Below are positions 1 to 8,225 of a stretch of 64,000 bases of DNA, one piece after another; positions within the stretch are counted from its first letter, which is position 1, and each line of letters opens with the position of its first letter. A program made the translations under genes and the position numbers. Origin of the DNA: Tumebacillus flagellatus (GTDB lineage: Bacteria; Bacillota; Bacilli; Tumebacillales; Tumebacillaceae). Under the pieces are notes generated by a model that worked only from the letters and a program-made list of their open reading frames with translations, did not search any database and had not been told where the DNA came from. Location of the stretch: NCBI RefSeq assembly GCF_000714935.1, contig NZ_JMIR01000011.1, positions 1-64,000 of the forward strand, given 5' to 3'.

Positions 1-30
1 CGCCATCCATCGGCGGTTCGGGCTTTTTTT
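1..30 (+). terminator. Possible right half of a terminator
   Basis: A short CGCC/GGCG pairing followed by CGGGC and seven T residues stands at the window edge. It looks like the tail of a rho-independent terminator for a gene lying to the left. The left arm may be outside the window, so this is only a suggestion. Confidence 0.3.
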
Positions 31-244
31 ATTGCCGGGCGTACTCTTGCGCGTGCGTTTCCGGTGCCGGTCGGGCAGTTTGCTTGCCGGTGAACACCCA
101 GACCGTCTTGCGCAAGATGAAGCGGCCGCTGCGGAACGTGTAGCGCGCGATCTTCAAGACCGGGCGGAAGATCCGAAACGACGCGATCACCGTCACCCGT
201 CTGGAAGCCGGGCGTTTGAGGTCTTCCATCAGAACGAGAGACAT
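29..244 (-). CDS. Hypothetical basic protein, 71 aa
   Basis: I do not recognise this protein. The start was chosen at the ATG at 244 because a clear GGAGGTG ribosome site stands just upstream on the minus strand. A longer reading to 361 would need a TTG start without such a site. The product begins MSLVLMEDLKRPASRRVTV and is rich in Arg and Lys, with mildly hydrophobic stretches such as VIASFRIFRPVLKIARY but no clear transmembrane helix. It could be a small nucleic-acid-associated or membrane-peripheral protein, but nothing in the sequence decides this. Confidence 0.55.
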   Translation of the reverse strand: MSLVLMEDLKRPASRRVTVIASFRIFRPVLKIARYTFRSGRFILRKTVWVFTGKQTARPAPETHAQEYARQ

Positions 245-570
245 AGATGAGACCACCTCCTGAAGCCTTGGATGCTCTACTTTACGCACCGCCGGCTTGC
301 CCGATACCCAAATTTCGACAGCTGCGACAGGAAATTGTGAAGCGTCGTCGAATAGGTTCAATTGGGTTTATTTTCCGGATTGTCGGGCGGCATTTGTTGT
401 CTCGCACTGTCGAAAACCTAGTGAAAAAAGCGAAAGATTCCGGGCTTGGTTACCAACATACCCCCGAGTTTCTCCGCGTACTCTCTAAACGTCAACGTTC
501 ACCGTGCATATACAAAATTTTCAAGCTGTTGGGGCCAATTCCCGTTATAATACAAGAGGAGGGATTCAAC
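245..570. other. Intergenic region, 326 bases
   Basis: I see no convincing gene here. An open frame runs through it in phase with the gene at 571, but it has no ribosome site and reads as unselected sequence. A TATAAT stands at 546-551 just ahead of the next gene and may be its -10 box. I could not find a good -35 at 16-18 bp. Confidence 0.4.
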
Positions 571-759
571 ATGAAACGTCAGTCGGCAGAGCTTCTGAAT
601 CTGGATAAGGCTTGGAAAGTCAGCATGCCGCTTCCGAAGTTGACCCAAGCGAAGCAATACAAACGCATCCTCTGTGCCCTCGGCCATGAAAGCGCGGAGC
701 CGGAAGAAGTGCAAGACGGTTGGATCGTGCGCTGGCGTCCGCAGAAACGGCGTGCCTAG
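571..759 (+). CDS. Hypothetical small protein, 62 aa
   Basis: A GAGGAGGG ribosome site lies seven bases before the ATG at 571, which decides the start over a longer in-frame reading from 247. The protein starts MKRQSAELLNLDKAWKVSMP and ends with a basic WRPQKRRA tail. It has no signal peptide or membrane segment. The alternation of charged residues suggests a small folded cytosolic protein. I do not recognise a family. Confidence 0.55.
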   Translation: MKRQSAELLNLDKAWKVSMPLPKLTQAKQYKRILCALGHESAEPEEVQDGWIVRWRPQKRRA

Positions 760-832
760 CGCGTCTACATAGCTTCGTGCGGAGATGGGATACTATCCCA
801 CAACCAAAACCGGAGAGGAGAGCGGGAAAGAA

Positions 833-2137
833 ATGAAAAAAATCACGTTGGCGACGGTGCTGACGGGCGCGTTCTTGGCATTTGCGCCCGATCTGCAGCC
901 TGCTCATGCCGAACTGCCTTTACAGGTCGTGCTCAACGGGCAGCATGTGCAATTCGACGCACAGCCGGAGATCGTCAATAACCGCACGATGGTGCCGATT
1001 CGCGCCATCGCCGAATCGATGGGCGCCAAGGTGTCGCTCTCGGGCTCGAACTTTTTTACCGTGGAAAAAGGGGACAAGCGCATCCGCCTCACGTTCGATT
1101 CCACGGAGGCGTACGTCAACGGCAGCCGCGTGACGCTGCCCGTGCCCGCGTATGTCAAAAACAACCGCACCTACGTACCCGTGCGCTTCATCGGCGAGAC
1201 GTTCCAAGCGTCTGTCGGGTTCGTGCCGCCGACGAACACGGTGGAAATCCGCACGTCTGCAGACGACCGGACGCTGCGTTTTCCCGTGGTCAGCGACATA
1301 CACGTGCAAGCCTCGGACCCCGTCTCGCAAAGCAAGTTTCGCGCCGCGCTCCAAGACCTCTACAACGTCGACCCGGCGGCTGACGTCATGGTGCTAAACG
1401 GGGACTTGGGCAACGGAAAGCCGGCCGACTACGACACGCTGCGGTCGCTGGTGGCGAACAACCCGCATCCGGTGACGATGCTCTACAACATCGGCAACCA
1501 TGAATTCTACAACGCGTGGTTCAATGCGAAGGGCGTCTATGCGCCGAACACGTTCCCCAACGGCGAGAGCGAGTCGATGGCGATCAACCGCTATCTGAAG
1601 CTGTCAGGGGAATCGAAAGTCTACTACGACAAGTGGATCAAGGGCTATCATTTTATCTTCCTCGGCGCGGAGAAATCCCGTCAATCCGATCGGAGCATCG
1701 GCGACGATGCGTGGCTTTCCCAAGAGCAGCTGAACTGGTTGAAGGTCAAGCTTTCCGAAAACCACAAGGCCGGACAGCCGGTGTTTGTTTTTTTGCATCA
1801 GCCGTTGCCAAAGACTGTCACGGGCTCGTTCTGGCAAAGCGCAGACCGAGGCGTCGTGCAGAGCGAGCAACTCAAAGCGATCCTCTCGCAAAACCCGGAC
1901 GTGCTGTATTTCAGCGGGCATACGCACGGGGCGCTGAACTCGCCGCGCACGATGGTGCAAGACGGGTTCACGATGTTCAACTCCTCGGCGGAGGTCGGAC
2001 CCGACGACAGCGCTCCGAGCGCCTCAGAGGGACTGTACGTGGAAGTGCACCCGGACAAAGTCATCGTGCGCGGACGCGATTTTGCTCACGGGGTCTGGGT
2101 GCCGCAAGCGCAGTTCACCTTGCCTCTGAAGAAGTAG
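833..2137 (+). CDS. Secreted copper-amine-oxidase-N / calcineurin-like phosphoesterase
   Basis: A 434-residue secreted protein. Residues 1-27 form a signal peptide (KKITLATVLTGAFLAFAP, ending near AHA). Residues of about 30-140 match the copper amine oxidase N-terminal domain, seen as two NNRTMVPIRAIAES / NNRTYVPVRFIGET repeats; in Firmicutes this domain is a common extracellular module and does not imply amine oxidation. From about 150 onward there is a metallophosphoesterase fold with SDIH, NGDLG, GNHE and FSGHTHG motifs that supply the two-metal site. The substrate is unknown. The ATG at 833 begins the signal peptide; upstream GGAGAGGAG is rather distant. The next gene carries the same N-domain, so the two are probably related by module exchange. 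Confidence 0.85.
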   Translation: MKKITLATVLTGAFLAFAPDLQPAHAELPLQVVLNGQHVQFDAQPEIVNNRTMVPIRAIAESMGAKVSLSGSNFFTVEKGDKRIRLTFDSTEAYVNGSRVTLPVPAYVKNNRTYVPVRFIGETFQASVGFVPPTNTVEIRTSADDRTLRFPVVSDIHVQASDPVSQSKFRAALQDLYNVDPAADVMVLNGDLGNGKPADYDTLRSLVANNPHPVTMLYNIGNHEFYNAWFNAKGVYAPNTFPNGESESMAINRYLKLSGESKVYYDKWIKGYHFIFLGAEKSRQSDRSIGDDAWLSQEQLNWLKVKLSENHKAGQPVFVFLHQPLPKTVTGSFWQSADRGVVQSEQLKAILSQNPDVLYFSGHTHGALNSPRTMVQDGFTMFNSSAEVGPDDSAPSASEGLYVEVHPDKVIVRGRDFAHGVWVPQAQFTLPLKK

Positions 2138-2162
2138 GAACCTCCTCTATTTGAACTATTCT

Positions 2163-2195
2163 AATCTCCCTGAAAATCAGGGAGATTTCTTTTTT
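2163..2195 (+). terminator. Rho-independent terminator
   Basis: AATCTCCCTG-AAAA-TCAGGGAGATT followed by CTTTTTT, just after the phosphoesterase gene. Confidence 0.85.
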
Positions 2196-2282
2196 GTGAC
2201 AAGGCAGGAAAATTGTCAAAGAGAGGCGAATTTTGTCTACTGTGCTCATTATGAGAGAGAACTGGATGCGGAGGAGACAGCA

Positions 2283-3320
2283 GTGAAAAAACTCGCAACA
2301 GGTGTTTTCGCACTTTTCGCTCTACTAGGAGTGAGCGCAGATGCGTACGCGTCAGCACCGATTCAAGTCCTTATCGACGGACAAGTACAGCAGTATGACC
2401 GACCGCCTCTGATGTACATGAACCGCACGCTCGTGCCGATGCGCGGAATTTTTGAAACGTTGGGCGCCAAGGTCTTGTGGGACGGAGCCACCGATACGGT
2501 CACCGCCATTCGCGGCACATCCACCGTGTCTTTGAAACTCAACTCCACGACCGCTTACCGCAACGGACAACCTTACACGTTGGACGCGGAGCCCCGCTTG
2601 GTTGACGATCGGACGATGGTGCCGATCCGTTTTGTTGCGGAATCGCTCGGGGTGGATGTGGCATGGGACGAAGAGAAACAGCAAGTCCTCATCAACACCA
2701 AGCAGCAGGGAAGCGACCCCGATCCGACGACGCCAACGTCGCCGACAACCCCGACCCCGCAGCCTGCCACACCGCCGGGCACGTTGATTCCGTTCCCGTA
2801 CCCGATCAACTCGTCGGTGATCACCAATCCGGCGAACCGTTCGTTTGTGAAGCGGCAAGAGACGCGCTACGTCGTCATCCACGAAACGGTCTCGCAGACC
2901 ACGGCGCGCGGGCAATTAAACTACTTCAACACCCAGAACGCCTACGCGAACGCGCACGTCTTCATCGACTGGAACGAAGTGCTGCTGACCTTGCCGCCCG
3001 ATGAAGTGGCGTGGAGCGTCGGCAAGCCCGGCAACTCGTTTACGTTCAACATCGAACTCTGCCATGTCAAAACGGCAGCCGACTTTGCCAAGGAGTGGGA
3101 GATTGCCACCAGCTACGCTGCGAAGTGGTGCCTCGATTCGAACCGCGACCCGATGACGACGATCGTCTCGCACCACGACATTTCCACCAGGATCGGCGGC
3201 ACCGACCACACCGATCCGGACGAATACTTCAAGGAATACCACAAGACGATGGATGACTTCCGCCAAGATGTCGCTTCGAAAATCAACACGATGAAAGCCC
3301 AAGGCAAGCGCTGGCAATAG
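2283..3320 (+). CDS. Secreted copper-amine-oxidase-N / N-acetylmuramoyl-L-alanine amidase
   Basis: A 345-residue exported protein. The GTG at 2283 is chosen because GGAGGAGAC precedes it and it opens a clean signal peptide (KKLATGVFALFALLGVSADAYA). Residues of about 25-135 are a copper amine oxidase N-terminal domain (MNRTLVPMRGIFETLGAKV, DDRTMVPIRFVAESLGV). A Pro/Thr linker with several PTTP repeats follows. The C-terminal half is an Amidase_2/PGRP-type domain: RYVVIHETVS supplies the first zinc His, AHVFIDW and VSHHDIS give further conserved positions. It should cut the MurNAc-L-Ala bond of peptidoglycan. The stop codon lies inside the terminator hairpin. Confidence 0.85.
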   Translation: MKKLATGVFALFALLGVSADAYASAPIQVLIDGQVQQYDRPPLMYMNRTLVPMRGIFETLGAKVLWDGATDTVTAIRGTSTVSLKLNSTTAYRNGQPYTLDAEPRLVDDRTMVPIRFVAESLGVDVAWDEEKQQVLINTKQQGSDPDPTTPTSPTTPTPQPATPPGTLIPFPYPINSSVITNPANRSFVKRQETRYVVIHETVSQTTARGQLNYFNTQNAYANAHVFIDWNEVLLTLPPDEVAWSVGKPGNSFTFNIELCHVKTAADFAKEWEIATSYAAKWCLDSNRDPMTTIVSHHDISTRIGGTDHTDPDEYFKEYHKTMDDFRQDVASKINTMKAQGKRWQ

Positions 3321-3340
3321 CGCTGTCCTTGGGTTTTTTA
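3297..3340 (+). terminator. Terminator overlapping the amidase stop codon
   Basis: CCCAAGG and AGCGCT arms pair across the TAG stop and are followed by TTTTTT. The last codons of the gene form the left arm. Confidence 0.75.
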
Positions 3341-3360
3341 TTAGGAAGAAACGCGACGAC

Positions 3361-3395
3361 AAAAAAAGACCCGGTCCCGAGGGCCAGGTCTTTTT
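3361..3395 (-). terminator. Terminator of the oppA-like gene
   Basis: AAAAAGACCcGG and CCaGGTCTTTTT pair. It serves the convergent binding-protein gene on the minus strand and could also work on the plus strand. Confidence 0.8.
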
Positions 3396-3415
3396 GGTAG
3401 ATGGCGTTCGAAAGC

Positions 3416-5071
3416 TTACTTGTTCTTGCCTTCGATGTACACGCCCTTGAGGTCGTAGTCCGGAGCGGACACGTTGTTTTGCCAGCCTTTGATGTACTGA
3501 CGGGAAACGCCGGAGGATGCGCGGAAGAAGATCGGGCCAACCGGCATGTCTTGCATGAGGATCTTCTCTGCGTCGTACAGGTAGGACATACGCTTCTTCG
3601 CGTCCGGCTCGGTTTGAGCGGATTTGATCAGCGCGTCGTATTTCGGGTTGGAGTAGCCGTTTTCGTTGAAGTCGCCGCCGGTGATCCACATGTCGAGGAA
3701 GGTCATCGGGTCGTTGTAGTCAGCGCCCCACAGGGAAACGACCATATCGTAGTCGCGAGCGGTGGTGCGTTGCAGGCGGAGCTTGAACGGAACGTTCTCG
3801 ATCTCGACGTCTACGCCGAGGTTTTGACGCCATTGTTCTTTGATGAACTCAGATGCTTTCTTGGAGACGTCGCCGTCGTCGGAGAGCAGCTTGAGGTGCG
3901 GGAGTTCGGTCAGGCCGAGCTCTTTGAGACCTTGAGCGAGGAATTCCTTCGCTTTCGGTCCGTTTTCTTTGCGGTTGATCAGGTCGCCGTTGTCTTTGCG
4001 GAAGTCGCCGCCGTTGCCGTTGGAGGTGCCGGTCGGAACGAAGCCGGTAGCGCCGGAGGTACCGTTGTGGTACACGATGTCCGCGTATTGGTCGCCGTCA
4101 ACTGCGTAGGTGAACGCTTTGCGGATGTTTGCGTTGGTGAAGACTTTGTTCTTCTCGTTGAACTGGAAGTAGCCGTTGGTCAGTTCCGGGATGACCACGT
4201 ATTCCGGCTTGTCTTTGTAACGGTCTACTTGGTCGCGTACGAGGCCGATGCGGTCGAGTTGACCGGATTCGTAGAGGTTTTCGAGCGCGCCGGAGTCTTT
4301 AACCACTTGGTAGTTAACTTTCTCCAGTTTCACGTTCGCTTTGTCCCAGTAGTTGTCGCTCTTCACGAGGGTAGCGGATTGCTCATGCGTCCAGTCGGTG
4401 AGCTTGAACGGACCGTTGGAGATGACTTTGTCCGCATCGGCGCCGTTTTTGTCGCCTTGCTTTTCTACGAAGTCCTTCTTCTGCGGGAAGAAGAGCGGGA
4501 AGGCCATTTGTTCTGCAAAGAACGGAACCGGGTGGTCGAGGGTGACGACGAGGGTGTGGTCATCCTTCGCTTTTACGCCGACTTCGTCAGCAGTGCCTTT
4601 GCCTTGGTTGTATGCGTCGCCGCCTTTGACCCAAGCGACCATGAACGCGTATTGCGATGCGGTCTTCGGATCGAGGGTGCGCTTCCAGGAATATTCGAAG
4701 TCACCTGCGGTGACCGGGGTGCCGTCAGACCATTTCGCGTCGTCGCGGAGGTTGAAGGTGTAGGTCAGGCCGTCAGAGGAAACTTGCCAGTCTTTCGCAA
4801 CGCCCGGCTGTGCTTTGCCGTTTTTGTCAACGCGGGTCAGACCTTCGTCGATTTGGCCGAGGACACGGAATGCGATGTTGTCGGTCGCTTTCGACACGTC
4901 GAGGGACGGGATTTCGTCACCGAGTGCGAGGTTGATGACTTGTTCGTCTTTGCTGCCGCCGGAGGAAGAGCTGTCGCCGGAGCTGGAGTCGTTGTTGCCG
5001 CAACCTACGAGTGCCACGCTGGAGAGCATGGTCACGGCAAGGCCGATGGAGAACCATTTTTTAGCTTGCAT
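3416..5071 (-). CDS. oppA: Peptide ABC transporter substrate-binding lipoprotein (OppA/DppE type)
   Basis: A 551-residue lipoprotein with a signal peptide ending in the lipobox LVGC (Cys about residue 24), followed by a Ser/Gly-rich tether. The mature part has the SBP family 5 hallmarks: an NLALGDEIPSLDVSKATD opening, an LRDDAKWSDGTPVTAGDFEY segment, and NIRKAFTYAVDG. It should present oligopeptides to an Opp/Dpp importer. No permease or ATPase genes adjoin it, so it is a stand-alone receptor that must use a transporter encoded elsewhere. GGGGG precedes the ATG by nine bases. Confidence 0.92.
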   Translation of the reverse strand: MQAKKWFSIGLAVTMLSSVALVGCGNNDSSSGDSSSSGGSKDEQVINLALGDEIPSLDVSKATDNIAFRVLGQIDEGLTRVDKNGKAQPGVAKDWQVSSDGLTYTFNLRDDAKWSDGTPVTAGDFEYSWKRTLDPKTASQYAFMVAWVKGGDAYNQGKGTADEVGVKAKDDHTLVVTLDHPVPFFAEQMAFPLFFPQKKDFVEKQGDKNGADADKVISNGPFKLTDWTHEQSATLVKSDNYWDKANVKLEKVNYQVVKDSGALENLYESGQLDRIGLVRDQVDRYKDKPEYVVIPELTNGYFQFNEKNKVFTNANIRKAFTYAVDGDQYADIVYHNGTSGATGFVPTGTSNGNGGDFRKDNGDLINRKENGPKAKEFLAQGLKELGLTELPHLKLLSDDGDVSKKASEFIKEQWRQNLGVDVEIENVPFKLRLQRTTARDYDMVVSLWGADYNDPMTFLDMWITGGDFNENGYSNPKYDALIKSAQTEPDAKKRMSYLYDAEKILMQDMPVGPIFFRASSGVSRQYIKGWQNNVSAPDYDLKGVYIEGKNK

Positions 5072-5382
5072 CTAAGTATACCCCCTAAGTAAATTGCTAC
5101 ATCAGTTTATCTTTCTGTTCTCAACGAGTTGTAGCATACCATAAGACACTCAAAATTGAGAAGGGTTACACTTTTCGGGATTCTTTTTTCTATTGCAAGT
5201 TGTCTCGCTTTTTCGAAGACAAACTCTTTTTTTCTACTCCATATGAATGCATTCTTTCTTCGAATTGAAATGATCCTAAATTTGGAGAATTGGGAACCTT
5301 TTCGAATCGGTTTTGAGAAAGAGGAGAGCGATTCCAGTTTGTCGAATGAAGTCGAAGTTGATTGTGGAAGGGAGGCATGGGA
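5072..5382. other. Divergent intergenic region between oppA and the kinase
   Basis: No gene is seen in these 311 bases, which are AT-rich relative to their surroundings and must contain both promoters. The only clear motif is a Spo0A-type box at 5338-5346. No -35/-10 pair could be fixed with confidence. Confidence 0.4.
5338..5346 (+). promoter_or_regulatory. Candidate Spo0A box
   Basis: TTTGTCGAA matches the Bacillus 0A-box core TTGTCGAA exactly and lies 36 bases before the start of a sporulation-type kinase. A single 8-base match can arise by chance. Confidence 0.35.
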
Positions 5383-7611
5383 TTGTCGATCAAACGCAAA
5401 CTGGCGATTTTCTTCACCATTGTGGTCTCGTCGATACTGATCCTCAACAACGCGCTTTTTTATTACAACACGCGCGGCGTGTTGATCAATGAACAGCGCG
5501 AACAGATGGAGGGGATCGCCCGCGAGATTGGAATTGCGATGGAGCAGTCGGAGCAAGGCTCTCAATATGTAGAAGAACTTCTTGGTGAACGTCTGCGTTC
5601 AGCCGCCATCGCAGCCCAAGCCTCGCTCGATCCCGACATTGACAAGGTGACCAATGAACAGTTGGTGGAGCTCAGCCGCCAATTGGGAATCTCGCATATC
5701 ACGCTTTTCAAGAAAACAGCAGACGACATCGTCGGTCTGAAGTCGTCCGATCCCAAAGAGATCAACTTGAGCACGAAGGAATGGGGCGTCTTCCGCGAGG
5801 CGATGGAGCAACTGTTGCGCGGTGAGGACGTTCACGTTTCCGAGGGGCAGGCGCTTCCGCATTATTGGGCCGGCCCGATCGACGTCGCGTCCGCCGACCC
5901 CACGCAAGTTGACAAGTGGGGCTATTACTACGACGGCACGACGAACTACATCATCGATCCGTACGTCAACGACACGTACATTCGGCAGTACGAGAAGTTG
6001 ACCGGCGCGCAGGCGATCGTCGACCGGACGCTGACGAACAACACGGAGATGCTGGAGATCACCGGCTTCAACCCGAAATCGTTCGGCAAAGCGCCGATCG
6101 TCACCAACATCAACAACGCGCAGTACATTCAGTTGCAGAACCGGCCGATCTTCTTTGGGAACTACACCTACCAAGACCCGCAAGACGCCGCCAAAATCGC
6201 AGAAGCGTCCTCCAAGGGGCAGATCGTCACGTGGAAGACCACCGTTAACGGCAAGGCGGTGATCAAAAACTACATTCCCGTCCAAACCAGCAAGAATCCG
6301 TACGTCCTCGGCCTCGTCACCGATTATGCGGCAATCCAAACCGTTTTGAACCAACAACTGTTGCGCAACACGGTGATTTCCTTGATCATGCTGGCGGCGG
6401 TGTTCGTGTTGGGATATGTGATCGCGCGAATCGTCGTGCGTCCCGTGCAGCAGATCTTGCGCAAAGTCAACGACATGGCGCGGGGCAACTTCGAAGCCCG
6501 CATCGACTTGCGCACCAAGGACGAGTTGGGAGAGTTGGCCGACCGGGTCAATTCCATGTCGCGAAACTTGCAAGCGTATACGGAAGAACTGCGCTCGCTG
6601 TACGAACACAACCCGTCCGCGTTGATTTCGCTGAACCTCGCGGGCGAGATCCTTTCCATCAATCCGGAGGCGGAGCGCATCTTCGGCTATTCCTCCGTGG
6701 AAGTGAAGGGCCGCCCGTTCGCCGAACTCGTCATTCCCGATGAGCGGAAAAAAGTCAACTTCCACGTGGCGGCTTCGGTCGATGGACACTACCAAAGCTT
6801 CGAAATGAACGTCCTGCGCAAAGACGGCGAGCAGTTTGAGCTCGGCGTCCGCCATTTCCCGATCATGGTCGGCGGCGAGACGGTCGGGATCTACTCCATC
6901 GGCAAGGACATCACGGAAAGCCGCCGCACCGAAGAGTTGCTGCGCAAGTCGGACAAGCTCTCGGTCGTCGGCCAACTCGCCGCCGGGGTTGCGCATGAAA
7001 TTCGCAACCCGTTGACCGCCATCAAGGGCTTTGTGCAATTGATCCGCGACACCAAGGGCGCCAAGGACGAATACTTCACGATCATGCTCTCCGAACTGGA
7101 CCGCATCGAGCTGATCATCAACGAATTCCTCGTCCTCGCCAAGCCGCAAGCGGTGCATTTCCAAGAAAAAAACATCGTGACCCTCTTGCAGAGCATCATC
7201 GCGCTGGTCGAGACGCAAGCGATCTTGAACAACATCCAGATCGAACTCACCGCCGCGCAGGACATCCCGCTGATCCAATGCGAAGAGAATCAATTGAAGC
7301 AAGTGTTTATCAACATCCTCAAAAACTCCATCGAAGCGATGCCAAACGGCGGCGTGATTCGCCTCGGCGTCGAGTATCTGGCGTCGTCCGAACGGTTGCG
7401 CGTGCGCGTCGTCGACGAGGGGCAAGGGATCCCGGAAGAGCGCATCCCCAAACTCGGCGAGCCGTTTTACACCACGAAGGAAAAAGGCACCGGCCTCGGT
7501 TTGATGATCTCCTATAAGATTATCTCCGAACATCACGGCAAGATGGTCGTCCGGAGCACGTTGAACGTCGGAACGACGGTGGACGTCTACCTGCCGACCC
7601 AAACGCCATAA
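5383..7611 (+). CDS. PAS-containing membrane sensor histidine kinase, sporulation-kinase type
   Basis: A 742-residue kinase. The TTG at 5383 is preferred because GGAGG ends seven bases before it; the ATG at 5377 lies only one base from that site. A transmembrane segment near residues 7-27 and a second near 325-345 bracket a large external sensor region. Then follow HAMP (VVRPVQQILRKVNDMARG), PAS (LRSLYEHNPSALISLN), a dimerisation/phosphoacceptor region with His538 in AHEIRNPLTAIKGF, and an ATPase domain with NILKNSIEA, DEGQGI, FYTTKE and GTGLGL boxes. The HEIRNPLTAIKGF motif is typical of KinA-E kinases that feed the Spo0 phosphorelay. No response regulator adjoins it, as is usual for such orphan kinases. 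The signal sensed is unknown. Confidence 0.88.
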   Translation: MSIKRKLAIFFTIVVSSILILNNALFYYNTRGVLINEQREQMEGIAREIGIAMEQSEQGSQYVEELLGERLRSAAIAAQASLDPDIDKVTNEQLVELSRQLGISHITLFKKTADDIVGLKSSDPKEINLSTKEWGVFREAMEQLLRGEDVHVSEGQALPHYWAGPIDVASADPTQVDKWGYYYDGTTNYIIDPYVNDTYIRQYEKLTGAQAIVDRTLTNNTEMLEITGFNPKSFGKAPIVTNINNAQYIQLQNRPIFFGNYTYQDPQDAAKIAEASSKGQIVTWKTTVNGKAVIKNYIPVQTSKNPYVLGLVTDYAAIQTVLNQQLLRNTVISLIMLAAVFVLGYVIARIVVRPVQQILRKVNDMARGNFEARIDLRTKDELGELADRVNSMSRNLQAYTEELRSLYEHNPSALISLNLAGEILSINPEAERIFGYSSVEVKGRPFAELVIPDERKKVNFHVAASVDGHYQSFEMNVLRKDGEQFELGVRHFPIMVGGETVGIYSIGKDITESRRTEELLRKSDKLSVVGQLAAGVAHEIRNPLTAIKGFVQLIRDTKGAKDEYFTIMLSELDRIELIINEFLVLAKPQAVHFQEKNIVTLLQSIIALVETQAILNNIQIELTAAQDIPLIQCEENQLKQVFINILKNSIEAMPNGGVIRLGVEYLASSERLRVRVVDEGQGIPEERIPKLGEPFYTTKEKGTGLGLMISYKIISEHHGKMVVRSTLNVGTTVDVYLPTQTP

Positions 7612-7619
7612 AAACAGAC

Positions 7620-7659
7620 AAAACCGCACCCCGCCGCATGAACGTGGTGCGGTTTTTTT
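7620..7659 (+). terminator. Terminator after the kinase gene
   Basis: AAACCGCACC pairs with GGTGCGGTTT, followed by a T run. Its right edge touches the stop codon of the convergent Nudix gene. Confidence 0.85.
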
Positions 7660-8158
7660 AATAAGCGTCCCACTCCTCAAAGCGTTCCATCTCCGATGAG
7701 AGGACATCTTCCTGAACAAAACGCAGCGCCAGGCGCACGAGGGGTGAGGTGTTGGCGTCTGTGAACTCGTCAAGCGCAACCCAAGTCAATCCGGCGGAAT
7801 CGTTGGCTTCTGTGCCGTTTGGTTTGTTGAGCCATTGGGAGACAGGGGCGCTTGCCGCCTGTTCCTCCGGTGTCACTTCGTAGAATACCGCGATGTGATG
7901 CGTGTGTGTCGTCTCACGGAACGGAAAGCGCACGAGCACATCCGCCGTGCCGATTGTCTTCCGTACTTGGACATGTAGTCCGGTCTCTTCTCGAAACTCG
8001 CGTGTGATCGCTTCCAACAGCGACTCTTGCGGATCGAGACTGCCGCCGGGCAAGTCGTACCGGCCGCGATAGGGACCGGCCGCTTTGCGGATGACGAGCA
8101 AGCGCTCGCTCTGTTCGTCCAAGCAAATTCCGTACACCCCGAAATGACGATGCCACAT
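7658..8158 (-). CDS. Nudix hydrolase
   Basis: A 166-residue protein with a complete Nudix box (GGSLDPQESLLEAITREFRE then ETGL, residues about 44-66), fitting GX5EX7REUXEEXGU. Such enzymes hydrolyse nucleoside diphosphates linked to another group; the substrate cannot be told from sequence. The ATG at 8158 is chosen because GGGAGGTGATTTTT stands directly upstream; a reading from 8182 has no better site. The C-terminal part contains GLTWVALDEF, a common Nudix tail. Confidence 0.88.
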   Translation of the reverse strand: MWHRHFGVYGICLDEQSERLLVIRKAAGPYRGRYDLPGGSLDPQESLLEAITREFREETGLHVQVRKTIGTADVLVRFPFRETTHTHHIAVFYEVTPEEQAASAPVSQWLNKPNGTEANDSAGLTWVALDEFTDANTSPLVRLALRFVQEDVLSSEMERFEEWDAY

Positions 8159-8225
8159 AAAAATCACCTCCCTGATCATCATACAGGGAGGCGGTACACT
8201 TTGGAAGACAAAACGCAGAGGGGTC

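Noticed and set aside
3401-5092. Long open frame on the plus strand opposite the oppA-like gene
   Set aside because: It is a shadow of the minus-strand gene. It has no ribosome site and its Val/Phe/Asp-rich composition is that of a GC-biased antisense frame.
5599-7779. 726-codon open frame opposite the histidine kinase
   Set aside because: Antisense shadow of a well-defined kinase; composition and lack of motifs rule it out.
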